Source of the DNA: Pseudomonas agarici
GTDB taxonomy: Bacteria > Pseudomonadota > Gammaproteobacteria > Pseudomonadales > Pseudomonadaceae
DNA length: 64,000 nucleotides
Direction: 5' to 3'
Assembly: GCF_900109755.1 (NCBI RefSeq)
Contig: NZ_FOAR01000011.1
Coordinates: forward strand, 62,001 to 126,000
Below the pieces are notes generated by a model. It did no database searches. It had not been told where the DNA came from and was given only the letters and a program-made list of their open reading frames with translations. Numbering within the stretch: the stretch's first letter is position 1; every line of letters starts with the position of its first letter. Shown here in pieces: positions 34,318 through 44,164 of this stretch. A program made the position numbers and the translations under genes.

Positions 34318-35565
34318 ATGGAATATTTAGATATAAAATCGCGGTTTGATCAAACAGTGAAATTACCAAAATTATTGATCGTTTCCAGTTATCGCCGTGC
34401 GTGTGGAATAGCCCAATACGTTGAGTTCCTGGAACTGCCTTTGCGTCAACAGAATGACTTCGATGTAGAAATCGCGTCATTGCCTGTTGATCTTCTCAGA
34501 TCCCAATCCCCCTATGCAAAACGCGCGGCGCGAGCTGAATTTAATATTCTCCTGCAAAAAATTGAGAGCGCCGATATTATTAACATTCAATTCGAACCCG
34601 GTCTTCTGGGTTTCGTGCCAACGCAGATTTGGAGCAATCTAAACGCCATAATTCGAAAGAGTAAAAAGGTGATCATTACTTACCATACAGTCCCTTCTTT
34701 TGACAGCCCAAGGTTCCATTTCAGCCGGCAGGGCATGGTCGATTATTTGCGGGCGTGGCGAGGTAACTACGTATTTAATAGGTTATTTGCAAAATTCCGC
34801 AGAAACCCTGGAAAATTTCATCACATTGTTCAAACTGCGCGTGAAGCAAAGAACTTTACATTGCTCGGCGTCCGGAAAGACAACATTACACACCAACCGC
34901 TTGCTTTCATCAGCAAGGGCGTTAGAGAACACATGAGTCATGATGCTGCCAAAATAAAAATCCTGGCGCAGATGAACATCGGCAGCGGTGCTACATTAGT
35001 CGGTTGCTTCGGATTTTTATCACCCTACAAGGGAATCGAAATCGCAATTAAAGCCTTGAGCGCATTGCCAAGCCACTATCATTTACTTGTAGTGGGCGGT
35101 CTGCACCCCGAGGGAGTCGACAGAGGAAGCGTTGAACGGCCCTATATCCAGAAACTGCTCAAGGTGATCAAAAAACATCAAGGGTTGAGCAAGCGAGTGC
35201 ATTTTTGCGGTGCGCTTGGAAATGAAGAGTTCAATCAGGTGATGTTAGCGTGCGACGCCGTGGTACTTCCATATGCAGAGGTGGGTCAGACGTCATCAGG
35301 ACCCGCGGCTCTGGCACTTGATATGTTGCGCCCCTTATATTGTTCACGCACGAAGTGTTTCGGCGAACTGGATCGGTATCAGCCCGGCGCGATTTCCTTT
35401 TTTGAAATCGGAAATCATATGGAGTTGGCGGAAAAATTGTTGCTGACCGACGGTGATCGAGCCGATCGCATTAATGCTCGAAAAAACTATCTTGAAAAAT
35501 TTAGCGTCGAGCATCGCTCAGCAAGTTACATTGCTGCGGCGAGGCGACTGATAAAGGAGAACTAA
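34318..35565 (+). CDS. Glycosyltransferase (GT-B, family 4-like)
   Basis: 415 residues from the ATG at 34318, preceded by GGGGAG. It starts with PKLLIVSSYRRACGIAQYVEF and has the second-domain motifs GCFGFLSPYKGIEIAI and VHFCGALGNEEF, then TSSGPAALALDML in the donor site. Compared with flanking core genes it is AT-rich, consistent with horizontal acquisition of this cluster. The acceptor and donor sugars are unknown. Confidence 0.8.
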   Translation: MEYLDIKSRFDQTVKLPKLLIVSSYRRACGIAQYVEFLELPLRQQNDFDVEIASLPVDLLRSQSPYAKRAARAEFNILLQKIESADIINIQFEPGLLGFVPTQIWSNLNAIIRKSKKVIITYHTVPSFDSPRFHFSRQGMVDYLRAWRGNYVFNRLFAKFRRNPGKFHHIVQTAREAKNFTLLGVRKDNITHQPLAFISKGVREHMSHDAAKIKILAQMNIGSGATLVGCFGFLSPYKGIEIAIKALSALPSHYHLLVVGGLHPEGVDRGSVERPYIQKLLKVIKKHQGLSKRVHFCGALGNEEFNQVMLACDAVVLPYAEVGQTSSGPAALALDMLRPLYCSRTKCFGELDRYQPGAISFFEIGNHMELAEKLLLTDGDRADRINARKNYLEKFSVEHRSASYIAAARRLIKEN

Positions 35566-35570
35566 ACCCC

Positions 35571-36392
35571 ATGCTAAAGCGCAATCAATGGCGATGGGTT
35601 GAACGTGATTTTTTTACAGACATACATGTTCTCGTATCACAACGAAAGCTGGCATGGCAGCTTTATCTGGCGGATATTGCGGAAAACAAACGCAATTCGG
35701 GGTTGGGGCTCATCGCCCCCTTCATCTCGGTATTGATCCACGTTCTCCTTTTGGGATCAGTTATGGGGCTCGTTTTCAACGAGCCCTTGGAAAAATTCAT
35801 TCCATTTTTCGCCGTATCGTTTTCCATCTGGCAAGGTATTTCGATTTTCGTTTCAGACATATCCTATTCCAACGACAAGGCCATGCGTTACATATCGTTC
35901 CCCAACATTTCTGGCTTCATAAGCAATCTCTCTTCAACTTACGAATTTGTAGTTGCCTTGCTGTTGAAAATCTGCGGATCGTTTGTAATTATTCTTTTTG
36001 CGAACTCGACAACTATATTCAATGCTAGTTACTTAGCGTTTGCCGTAGGTCTATTTCTGCTAACGCTGGTTTTGCTCACTTGGTCCCTTCCCCTAGCCTA
36101 TCTCTTCGACAGGGTGAGGATCCTTCGGGGTTTTTTACCTCAAATCCTATTTGCGATATACCTAGTGACTCCGATTCTTTGGGCACCCGATCGCCTTGAG
36201 TCTCACAGATGGCTGGTCGACTTTAATCCAATTTATCACCTCATAGAGCTGGCTCGATCCCCTATTATTGATGGAAACTTTCCCCTTACCTCGATCTTGA
36301 TTAGCGTCGGTTTGATCGCGATGGGGTTCACTGTGTCGTATCTTCTTTTTCCGGCAAATCGCTGTCTTGTTGTCTACAGATGGATGTCTTAG
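35571..36392 (+). CDS. ABC-2 type polysaccharide export permease (Wzm-like)
   Basis: 273 residues, six transmembrane helices after an amphipathic N-terminus, typical of O-antigen/capsule exporters. AFDRVRI-type loops and the PILWAPDRLE segment before the last periplasmic loop, ending FNPIYHLIELARSPI, match Wzm/KpsM proteins. It starts five bases after the glycosyltransferase stop. It would move a lipid-linked glycan across the inner membrane with the ATPase encoded next. Confidence 0.85.
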   Translation: MLKRNQWRWVERDFFTDIHVLVSQRKLAWQLYLADIAENKRNSGLGLIAPFISVLIHVLLLGSVMGLVFNEPLEKFIPFFAVSFSIWQGISIFVSDISYSNDKAMRYISFPNISGFISNLSSTYEFVVALLLKICGSFVIILFANSTTIFNASYLAFAVGLFLLTLVLLTWSLPLAYLFDRVRILRGFLPQILFAIYLVTPILWAPDRLESHRWLVDFNPIYHLIELARSPIIDGNFPLTSILISVGLIAMGFTVSYLLFPANRCLVVYRWMS

Positions 36393-36393
36393 C

Positions 36394-37128
36394 ATGGATA
36401 TCGTAATTCGGATTTGTAACGCCACTGTCGAAATTCCTTTGAGGGGAGTCAAGGAAGAGGTCGTTGGCACAGATCCTCGGATAATCCGCCGACGCAATGG
36501 GTCCATCGTCCTGAGGGCATTGGAAAACATATCCCTTGAGGTCCGCCGGGGTGAACGCATTGGCATTGTCGGTGGAAACGGTAACGGAAAGACCACTCTT
36601 CTCAAATTAATAGGAGGGATGCTACCGACAGTATCGGGCACGGTGGAGGTTTATGGATCTATACGTACTCTGCTTACCATCGGTGCGGGTACGGTGCCGG
36701 CGCTGACTGGAAGGCAGAATGTAAAGATGCGCTATGCCCTTCTTGGGATTAAAAGCATCACGGAATCGGAATATGTTTCCGACGTTGAAGCGTTCTCCGA
36801 TATCGGTGCGTTCTTTGACATGCCCATGGGAACCTACTCCCCTGGCATGTACAGTCGCCTGCAATTTGCCATGAGCACGGTGGAGCCGGCAGATATTCTC
36901 CTGTTAGATGAATGGATTGGTGTTGCTGACCAGGCATTCCAAGATAAGGCAAATGATCGTCTTGAACACTATATTCAAAGAAATGAAGGCTTTCTATTTG
37001 CCTCACATAATGAAGAACTGCTGAAACGTATGACAAGTCGCACTATCCGTCTTATCAACGGTAGATTGGAAGACAATCAAGATCCTGAATTATATCTGCG
37101 AAAAATTAAACATCGCAGAAACGTTTGA
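36394..37128 (+). CDS. ABC polysaccharide exporter ATPase (Wzt-like)
   Basis: 244 residues. Walker A is GGNGNGKTT, slightly off the usual GxNGAGKST. The signature region reads YSPGMYSRLQFAMST in place of the common YSSGMYVRLAFA. Walker B is ILLLDEWIGVAD, and the switch His lies in FLFASHNEELL. No C-terminal carbohydrate-binding extension is present, so it is KpsT-like in length. It starts one base after the permease stop. The start at 36394 is chosen over an upstream ATG inside the permease. Confidence 0.88.
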   Translation: MDIVIRICNATVEIPLRGVKEEVVGTDPRIIRRRNGSIVLRALENISLEVRRGERIGIVGGNGNGKTTLLKLIGGMLPTVSGTVEVYGSIRTLLTIGAGTVPALTGRQNVKMRYALLGIKSITESEYVSDVEAFSDIGAFFDMPMGTYSPGMYSRLQFAMSTVEPADILLLDEWIGVADQAFQDKANDRLEHYIQRNEGFLFASHNEELLKRMTSRTIRLINGRLEDNQDPELYLRKIKHRRNV

Positions 37129-37158
37129 TCGCGCATTTTATAGATTAATCGACAAGAG

Positions 37159-38220
37159 ATGAGGGGAAGGATTTTGGTCGACAATCGGATAAAAACATTA
37201 ATTAAAGGTATAAAGAACACAGCGAAATTTGCGATACGCGGACGGAATGTCATCACAAATATGACCCTTCCCGCTCGAAAGATTAATCGCAACCTGAACG
37301 AAATACATTCGAACCCCTCAAGCGATCACAGCGTTTCTTACCTGGGGCGGGATCTCTGCCTGGTTAGAACCCGATGGGGAGGACACGTCGTCGTACCGTC
37401 CTATAATGTTGACGTTGCAATAGGGATCATTCGTGATGGCGTGCATGAACCTTGGACAACTCGGCTAGTGCAAGAGACGCTGAAACTCGGCGACACCTAT
37501 GTCAACGTAGGCGCAAACTTCGGGTACTACACCAGCCTTGGCGGCTTAATTGTCGGCAACAAGGGCAAGGTCTTTTCATTCGAAGCAAATCCGGCAGTCT
37601 TTGCCACTTTGCTAAAAACGATAATGTATGCGGGCATTCCCGATCGAACGACTGCGTTCAATCGTGCCGTTTATCGAGAAACAGGAGAAGAATTGGGATT
37701 TGTGTTTGATTATCAGTTCGCCGGTGGAGGTCACCTGGAACTCAATGTAACAGAACAACCGAGCTCTGCAGACCCATTTTGGTCAAAAGACTCTGTACCG
37801 TCTATTCTCGATCATAACGGTCAGTGGCTTCCCGGCAAAGGAATCATGAATAAAGTCAACGCCAAGACATTGGCCTTGGACGATATCATAGGCACAAAGC
37901 AAGTTGATCTGCTTCATTGTGATGTCGAAGCAGCTGAGCCGTATGTCATAGCGGGAGCACAAGCTATGATCAGGCATTCTCCTCGATTAAGAATCATTTT
38001 CGAATGGTCAAGCTACAGCTTCGACCACGGTACTGAGGAATATCGGCAAGCGGTAAATGATATGTGGGAACTGTTGAAATCTGAAGGTTTTTCCATTCGC
38101 CGGCTTATGCCATTTCTTCACCCGGATGGGGCCATTCAGCTATCCGAGCCACTGACTTACGCAGATTTTATTGCCGGGGAGCACGGTGACTATTTTGCTG
38201 AACGACCTGCGCAAAAATGA
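37159..38220 (+). CDS. FkbM-family SAM-dependent methyltransferase
   Basis: 353 residues. The SAM-binding loop VNVGANFGYYTSLGG, the acidic residue in VFSFEANPAVFATL and the DLLHCDVEAAEPYVI motif define the FkbM family, which O-methylates sugars or other hydroxyls. It follows the exporter ATPase by 30 bp and may modify or cap the polysaccharide. The first ATG has a weak AAGAG upstream; a TTG at 37174 preceded by GGGGAAGG is an alternative start. Confidence 0.85.
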   Translation: MRGRILVDNRIKTLIKGIKNTAKFAIRGRNVITNMTLPARKINRNLNEIHSNPSSDHSVSYLGRDLCLVRTRWGGHVVVPSYNVDVAIGIIRDGVHEPWTTRLVQETLKLGDTYVNVGANFGYYTSLGGLIVGNKGKVFSFEANPAVFATLLKTIMYAGIPDRTTAFNRAVYRETGEELGFVFDYQFAGGGHLELNVTEQPSSADPFWSKDSVPSILDHNGQWLPGKGIMNKVNAKTLALDDIIGTKQVDLLHCDVEAAEPYVIAGAQAMIRHSPRLRIIFEWSSYSFDHGTEEYRQAVNDMWELLKSEGFSIRRLMPFLHPDGAIQLSEPLTYADFIAGEHGDYFAERPAQK

Positions 38221-38370
38221 ATACGCGTAGGGTGAAGGCCGGCGAAAGCAGACAAGCCAGCGCGGTTGCGGATTGCCGACAACGCAGGCCAGGGGGTGTG
38301 GCGTCGAAATTGACTAAGAGAACTAACCACACAGACCACTAGCAACACAGGACATTAGGAACCAGGACTC

Positions 38371-38892
38371 ATGATAACAACCAAAAAGATTCGCAGCATC
38401 CTAAGCACTTCACAGGGTCAACCGATTCTCAAGCTACAACCCGCGACGCTAGGTGGTGCTCTTGCCCTCGATCTTCTTTCGCTGGGCAGCCGTGTCGCAT
38501 TGGGTGGCTCGTTCCTGTTATCGGCCTGCGATCGGCTCGGGCTCTACGGCAATCCGGGAGATCGCGGAGTTTCCTGGGGTACATTCGAGCGATTTCTGGG
38601 CTATGCGGCCAAAGTCAATGCGTTTGCACCGGCATCGACGATCGCCTTTCTCGGCTTTGCCTCGACGGTGCTGGAACTCCTATTTGGCGTTGCGCTGATA
38701 CTCGGACTCGCGCAGCGGTGGGCGGCCTTCGGCAGCGCAGGTCTGCTCTTGCTGTTCGGTGCAGCCATGGCGATCTCGTTTGGGATCAAGTCGCCATTCG
38801 ACTACTCCGTACCCTCCGCGATGTTCTGCGCCCTATTTCTGGGCCTCGCTGGCTCGAATCGATGGACCCTCGACTCTTTTTTTGGCCGATGA
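38371..38892 (+). CDS. DoxX-family integral membrane protein
   Basis: 173 residues with four hydrophobic helices (about 30-52, 85-107, 112-132 and 140-158). The segment SRVALGGSFLLSACDRLGLYG and the late LAQRWAAFGSAGLLLLFG follow the DoxX pattern of small quinone-pathway or detoxification proteins. Its GC content is higher than the preceding island genes. A 150-bp gap separates it from the methyltransferase gene, so membership in that operon is doubtful. Confidence 0.75.
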   Translation: MITTKKIRSILSTSQGQPILKLQPATLGGALALDLLSLGSRVALGGSFLLSACDRLGLYGNPGDRGVSWGTFERFLGYAAKVNAFAPASTIAFLGFASTVLELLFGVALILGLAQRWAAFGSAGLLLLFGAAMAISFGIKSPFDYSVPSAMFCALFLGLAGSNRWTLDSFFGR

Positions 38893-39193
38893 ATCCAGTA
38901 TCCAGTCGCTGGAGTTACGGGCAGAAGCCGTTGCGCTCCCAGTAAAGAATTTTCACCCGGTTACGGTAGCGATTCAGAAAAACTTGGGAGCGCGGCTGAC
39001 AACAAATATCGGCTTGGAATAGAGTCTCGTGGAGCACTGAGGTATGAAAAGGCTCAGCTGTAGACTTCGCCGACGCCAGGACCTCGACGGTGATGGCGAT
39101 ACACACCGGGGATCGCCTCATCACCAATCGCACCGGCCGCAAGCTTCGACTTCGTAGCCGCCAGGGCGCCGCACAACTTCCTCCTGCGCCCCG
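38893..39193. other. Intergenic region with IS debris
   Basis: No intact gene. It holds an IS66 TnpB fragment (38915-38998, minus) and then about 190 bases without recognisable content, ending at the 3' end of the AtoE-type gene. Confidence 0.5.
38915..38998 (-). mobile_element. IS66-family TnpB remnant
   Basis: On the minus strand the frame ending at 38915 encodes QVFLNRYRNRVKILYWERNG, then FC and a stop. This is the conserved core of the small IS66 accessory protein TnpB. Only about 25 codons remain. It marks the right edge of the polysaccharide cluster. Confidence 0.7.
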
Positions 39194-40558
39194 CTACAAA
39201 AGAAGTAGCAACGCCGCACCATAAACGACGGCACCGACCAGGAACGTCGCGAACGTAAAGCCCAGCACGCGCTGAACTCCTACCCCGGCCATCGCCACTA
39301 CCGGCGCCGCCCAGAAAGGCTGCAGCATGTTGGAAACCTGCTCGCCCATGGCCACGGCCATGGTAGTTCCCGGCAAGGAGGCATGCAGTGTGACCGCGGC
39401 GGGAATCACGAAAGGCCCCTGCACCGCCCAATGACCGCCACCGCTGGGAATCAGAAACGTCACCACCAGCGAGCAGACGTAGCTCCAGAACGGCAGTGTG
39501 TGCTCGTTGGAAATGGCGACGAAGGAATTGGCGATCACTCCTGGCAACCCGGTAGCTTCCATGATCCCCATCAGGCCGCCGTACAGCGGGTATTGCAGCA
39601 TCATCGAGCCGCTCTGCCTGGCGGCGTTCTTCACCGCATTGGCATAGGCCAACGGATAGCGATGCAGCAGGATACCCGCGGTGAACATCACGAAAATCAC
39701 CGCGTTGACGCCGGTGAACTGCAAGTGGCCAAAGTAGGCAAAGACCATCACCGCGATGCCGCCAGCGCCCATCAACACACTACCAAGCCACGAGTACTCC
39801 AGGCGTTGGGCGAACGTCCATGGCCCCTCGGGCTTACGTTCCGGTACCGGGTCCGGGTGCTTGCTGATATCCAGTGCGACAACATCGTCACCCCGTGGAC
39901 GCAATACGGCCATCACGAACGGGATGACGAGTAGCATCACCAGGGTGGGCACCATATTGAACGGCGCAAACACCATCTCGCCCACCCCCAATACCTGTCC
40001 GGTGACTTTTTCCACCACGTTCATCGGGCTGCCGGCCGTGGACTGCGCCAACACGATCGAACTGGAGAGGCCACCGGCCCAGACTACCCAGCCGGAAAAT
40101 CCCGCCGCGACGATCCAGGCGAAATCGACCTGCATACGCTTGGCGATTTCACGCGCCAGCAGGGCACTCATCACCAAACCAAAACCCCAGTTGAAAAACG
40201 AAGTCACCGCGACGCTGACGAAAATCAGCGCGCCGGCCTGTGCCGGAGTGCGTGCCAAACCGATCAGCCGAGTGAAGAAGCGCTGCACGATAGGCGCGTG
40301 GGCCAATGCGTGCCCCAGCACCAGCACCAACGTGATCTGCAAGGCAAAGGTGAAAATATTGAAAAAGCCTTTGTACCAACCGGACAACACATTGCTGACG
40401 GACGCCTGCGGCCCCCAGATCAGTGCCGCGAGGGCGATCACAAAGGTCAGGAAGATCGCTAATACGAACGGGTCGGGAATGGTCCGTTCGAACACGCGGA
40501 TCGTGTTGTCCGTCAGCCGGGTACGCAGGCTGCGAGGTGTGTTGAGCGCCACGGTCAT
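39194..40558 (-). CDS. atoE: AtoE-family short-chain fatty-acid/organic-acid transporter
   Basis: 454 residues from the ATG at 40558, chosen for the GGAGGA upstream rather than the GTG five codons earlier. It is highly hydrophobic with about 12 helices. Family features include PDPFVLAIFLTFVIAL near the start, SFFNWGFGLVMSALLAREIA and FLIPSGGGHWAVQGPFV. Family members import short-chain fatty acids such as butyrate. In this catabolic cluster the substrate is more likely the organic acid handled by the CoA-transferase encoded just upstream. Confidence 0.85.
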   Translation of the reverse strand: MTVALNTPRSLRTRLTDNTIRVFERTIPDPFVLAIFLTFVIALAALIWGPQASVSNVLSGWYKGFFNIFTFALQITLVLVLGHALAHAPIVQRFFTRLIGLARTPAQAGALIFVSVAVTSFFNWGFGLVMSALLAREIAKRMQVDFAWIVAAGFSGWVVWAGGLSSSIVLAQSTAGSPMNVVEKVTGQVLGVGEMVFAPFNMVPTLVMLLVIPFVMAVLRPRGDDVVALDISKHPDPVPERKPEGPWTFAQRLEYSWLGSVLMGAGGIAVMVFAYFGHLQFTGVNAVIFVMFTAGILLHRYPLAYANAVKNAARQSGSMMLQYPLYGGLMGIMEATGLPGVIANSFVAISNEHTLPFWSYVCSLVVTFLIPSGGGHWAVQGPFVIPAAVTLHASLPGTTMAVAMGEQVSNMLQPFWAAPVVAMAGVGVQRVLGFTFATFLVGAVVYGAALLLLL

Positions 40559-40692
40559 TTGGCCATCCTCCACGTGTGGAGGACTAACGCGCAGTGTTGC
40601 ACCAGGTCGTTTGGCATGAAGAAAATCCTATTGTGATTGTTATGGATGGAACAGCCAGGGCGCTCAACGCACCCGTTCATGCAGGGTTCGGC

Positions 40693-41907
40693 TTACAGCA
40701 ATGCGCCACAGTCACGCAGCCCGCTGATTTGTTCATCGGTGAATCCATGGGCGCGCAGAACCCGATCCGAATCCTGGCCGAAGGTCGGCGCCGCGAACGG
40801 CTGCGGGCCAGGGGTGCGGCCATAATGAATGGGCCGGGTGAAGCCGCGATAATGCCCTACCACCGGGTGCTGATAATCGGCGATCAAGTCCTCCGCCTGG
40901 CATTGCGGATGATCGAACATGCCCTCGATCCGACGCGCCGCGGCGCAGGGCACCGCATCGCCAAATTCTATTTCCCATTCCAGCGCGGTACGTGCCTGCA
41001 AGCTGGCATGCAATTGCGGAACGATCACCGCGTGGTGCTCGGCGCGTTTGCGCACGCTGTCATAGCGTGCATCGAGCAGGTTCAACAGGCCGGTCTTCTC
41101 GCACAACGCCTGCCAGAAATGCGGGGTGTTGGCCGAGAGGTACAAGTGCCCTTCCCGCGTCGGATGAATACCGGTAATGCCACCGGAGCGCATGTCGCGA
41201 TCCATTTTGGCCGGTTCGCCCTCAGCCCAGATCAGCCGCGCCGATTGCATGGTCAAGGCACTACGCAACAAGGACACGCCGACATACTGGCCTTCCCCGG
41301 TTTTTTCTCGCTCGTACAAAGCCGACGATACCCCCCCGGCGACCAGCGCGGCGGCATAGTAATCAACCACCGAGCCATACAGCACTTCCGGCGGACCGCC
41401 TGGTTTGCCTTGCGCGGCGCACATGCCGGTCATGGTTTGCAGCACCTGATCGTATCCGGCCTTGTCTTTGAGCGGACCGCTTTCGCCATAACCGGTGACG
41501 GCGCAATAGATCAGGCGCGGGTTGAGCGCCTTGAGTTGCTCGTAACCGATCCCCAGCCGGTCCGGCACGCGGGGGCGAAAGTTGTGCACCAGCACGTCAG
41601 CTTCACGTACCAAGGCCCGCAGCGTCTCCAGGCCCTCAGGGCGTTTGAGGTCGAGCACAACCCCTAGCTTGCTGCGGTTGACGCCGAGGAAGGCACGGCT
41701 TTCGCTGGACAGGGTCGAGGGGTATTTGCGCAAGTTGTCGCCGGTGGGCGGTTCGATCTTAATGACTTCGGCGCCCTGGTCGGCCAGCAACGAGCAGCCA
41801 TAAGGTCCGGCGATATAAGCGCTCAGGTCCAACACCTTGATCCCACTCAAGGGGCCAACGGATCCCGAGTGTTCGAGGCGTGACGCGGGGGTGAGGCGCT
41901 CACTCAT
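40693..41907 (-). CDS. Family III CoA-transferase (CaiB/BaiF)
   Basis: 404 residues. Conserved features: VLDLSAYIAGPYGCSLLADQ, then GAEVIKIEPP, NRSKLGVVLDL, VLVHNFRP, and the catalytic Asp in GYDQVLQTMTGM (Asp153). The enzyme moves CoA between acyl donors and a carboxylic acid, activating the substrate. It is followed by the transporter gene in the same direction, about 135 bp away. The acid activated is unknown; itaconate- or citramalate-type dicarboxylates fit the CitE-like partner encoded divergently. Confidence 0.92.
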   Translation of the reverse strand: MSERLTPASRLEHSGSVGPLSGIKVLDLSAYIAGPYGCSLLADQGAEVIKIEPPTGDNLRKYPSTLSSESRAFLGVNRSKLGVVLDLKRPEGLETLRALVREADVLVHNFRPRVPDRLGIGYEQLKALNPRLIYCAVTGYGESGPLKDKAGYDQVLQTMTGMCAAQGKPGGPPEVLYGSVVDYYAAALVAGGVSSALYEREKTGEGQYVGVSLLRSALTMQSARLIWAEGEPAKMDRDMRSGGITGIHPTREGHLYLSANTPHFWQALCEKTGLLNLLDARYDSVRKRAEHHAVIVPQLHASLQARTALEWEIEFGDAVPCAAARRIEGMFDHPQCQAEDLIADYQHPVVGHYRGFTRPIHYGRTPGPQPFAAPTFGQDSDRVLRAHGFTDEQISGLRDCGALL

Positions 41908-42054
41908 GAAAATATCTCCGCTGTACTGCTTAATTCGTATGGCGTCAGTCGTTTCGCTGGAGGGCGCGACCGCACGGCGTTGGAATAAAGTTTGAGCTCA
42001 GCGACAAGAGATTAAAAATAGTTTTCAATAGCTTCAGAGTGAAATAAAACTGGA

Positions 42055-42945
42055 TTATAACAATTGTCCCACTCGCCCGGATGCCCCTTCGTACAACGCC
42101 TCGCAAAACGCATTGATCAGATTGACCTTCGGCGAATTGCGTTTCCACAGCAAGCCAATCGGCCGACGCAAACCCGCGCCCGGTAGCGGCAGTTGCGCCA
42201 GTGCATCGAGGTTGGCGTGCAGCGGATGCCAACGTGGCACCAATGACACGCCGAGTCCGCCACCGACCATCGCGGCAATCGCGTCTAGCGCATCGATCTC
42301 GAAACGTTCGCGAGGAGCAATACCGGCTTCCAGTAGATAGCGGTCAGCCAGCAAGCCGCCCCATGAACGGCGGTGATAACGAATGAACGGCTCGCTCGCC
42401 AGCACTTGATGCGCTTGACGGCCAATCAATTGCGCGGGGGCCAGCACAATGAACGGTTCATCGTACAGTGCGCGCCAGGTGAACTCCTTAGGCAGATCAA
42501 AACCAGGCCGTACCATCAAGCCAACGTCGATATCCCCTGCCACCACCTTGCGGTACAGCTCGGTGGACACCGCAGGTTCCAGGTGTGTGTGCAAGTGTTT
42601 GTGACGCTCGATCAGCGTCGCCAGCACCCTGGGCACCAGATACGCCAGGGCGGTGGAGATGCAGCCAATGCGCAAATCTCCGGCTATCACATCCAGCGCA
42701 GCGATAGCACTCAGGTCGCGGGTACGCCGCACCAGTTCGCCGGCGGGTTCGATCAACGCCATTCCGGCCGCTGTCGCCTGCATGTTGCGCCCGGCGCGGG
42801 TCAGCAAGGTCGCACCGATCTCATGCTCCAACGCTTTGATTCGTTGCGCCACGGCAGTGGGCGTGAGATTGAGCAGACGGGCGGCAGCGGCGGTGGAGCC
42901 CAGGCGAGCGACTTGGAGGAAGCTTTCCAGATAGCGAGTATCCAT
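42055..42945 (-). CDS. LysR-family regulator of the organic-acid cluster
   Basis: 296 residues. The N-terminal HTH (MDTRYLESFLQVARLGSTAA, LLNLTPTAVAQRIKALE) and C-terminal co-inducer domain are complete. It sits between the CoA-transferase gene (147 bp downstream, same strand) and the divergent CitE-like gene (125 bp away). This is the position expected for an activator of both transcription units. Confidence 0.9.
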   Translation of the reverse strand: MDTRYLESFLQVARLGSTAAAARLLNLTPTAVAQRIKALEHEIGATLLTRAGRNMQATAAGMALIEPAGELVRRTRDLSAIAALDVIAGDLRIGCISTALAYLVPRVLATLIERHKHLHTHLEPAVSTELYRKVVAGDIDVGLMVRPGFDLPKEFTWRALYDEPFIVLAPAQLIGRQAHQVLASEPFIRYHRRSWGGLLADRYLLEAGIAPRERFEIDALDAIAAMVGGGLGVSLVPRWHPLHANLDALAQLPLPGAGLRRPIGLLWKRNSPKVNLINAFCEALYEGASGRVGQLL

Positions 42946-43070
42946 AGTGAATTTTTTTTGGACTCTAATTCAAGTAATAGTCACTTTAGTTATCTTCCTC
43001 TGATTTGCAATATAGATCCCGTTGCGTCGCCCTTCGGCGTGGCCCATAAGAAGAACACCGAGGATCGTCA

Positions 43071-43931
43071 ATGCGCAGCAAACTCTTCGTGCCCGGCTCG
43101 CGCCCCGAACTCTTCGCCAAGGCGTTGGCTTCCAAGGCAGACGCTGTCAGCTTCGACCTGGAGGACGCGGTCGATCCCTGCGCGAAAGACCGTGCGCGCC
43201 AATGGCTTTGCGACTTCCTGGGTACCCTAGAGCCCACCGACAAAATCATCGTGGTACGGGTCAACGACTCGTCTTCGCCCCATTACGAGCATGATCTGAG
43301 CGCGCTGGTCGGCACCGCGATGCAGGTCATCAACCTGCCGAAAGTCGAATCCGCCGAGCAGATTCAGGCCCTCGCCCAGCGACTCGATGAGCTCGAAACA
43401 CAGCACGGCATGACCCGTCCCATCGCGATCCTGGCGACTATCGAAACCCCCAAGGGCCTGCGTAATGCAGCGGCCATTGCTGCCGCCAGCCCCAGGGTCA
43501 ACGGTCTGCAATTGGGCCTGGCCGATTTGTTCGAGCCGCTGGGCATCGACCGCCAGGATCAATGGGCGCTGCACCAGATCCGCCTGAGCCTGCGCCTGGC
43601 GGCGGGTGAAGCCGGGGTGGCGACTTACGATTCAGCCTTCGCCCGGATCGACGACCCCCAGGGTTTCAGCGCTGAAGCCGACACTGCCCAGCGCTTGGGT
43701 TATGTCGGTAAGTCATGCATCCACCCGACCCAGATCGACCTGGCCAATCAGGCGTTTCTACCCAACGCCGAGCAAATCGCCCACGCATCGCGTGTGGTCG
43801 AGGCCGCCGCCAAAGCCGAAGCAGCGGGCATTGGCGCGTATAGGGTCGATGGCCAGATGGTCGACGGCCCCTTCGTGCGCAGCGCCCAGACACTGCTGGC
43901 ACGAGCGCGTAGCGCCGGCCTGCTCGGCTAG
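43071..43931 (+). CDS. CitE-like CoA-ester lyase (HpcH/HpaI aldolase superfamily)
   Basis: 286 residues. The TIM-barrel signatures MRSKLFVPGSRPELFAKAL, AVSFDLEDAV, ILATIETPKGL and GYVGKSCIHPTQ match stand-alone CitE-type lyases such as citramalyl- or malyl-CoA lyase. Arg, Glu and Asp metal/CoA ligands are present. It would split a hydroxyacyl-CoA, probably after activation by the family III CoA-transferase. Confidence 0.9.
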   Translation: MRSKLFVPGSRPELFAKALASKADAVSFDLEDAVDPCAKDRARQWLCDFLGTLEPTDKIIVVRVNDSSSPHYEHDLSALVGTAMQVINLPKVESAEQIQALAQRLDELETQHGMTRPIAILATIETPKGLRNAAAIAAASPRVNGLQLGLADLFEPLGIDRQDQWALHQIRLSLRLAAGEAGVATYDSAFARIDDPQGFSAEADTAQRLGYVGKSCIHPTQIDLANQAFLPNAEQIAHASRVVEAAAKAEAAGIGAYRVDGQMVDGPFVRSAQTLLARARSAGLLG

Positions 43932-44164
43932 ATCGCGGCGCGATACGCGTGAGTGCGGCGACTTCAACGCCGCCGCAAAAACAATAATAGAGAGGTGGCA
44001 TTGAGCAGCCCGTGAGCGATCATGATTTGCGAGCGGCTCGACGTGAGCGGCAGACCTCATCCGCCTCTGACTGGCAGCCGTCGCCCGCATCGACGGTGCG
44101 ATCGCCGCCAGGCCGACGCCGCTGTTTGCACCATTGTCGCCCGTCCGCTCCAGGAGCCCTGCTT

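Noticed and set aside
40594-41667. 357-residue plus-strand open frame
   Set aside because: Antisense shadow of the family III CoA-transferase gene.
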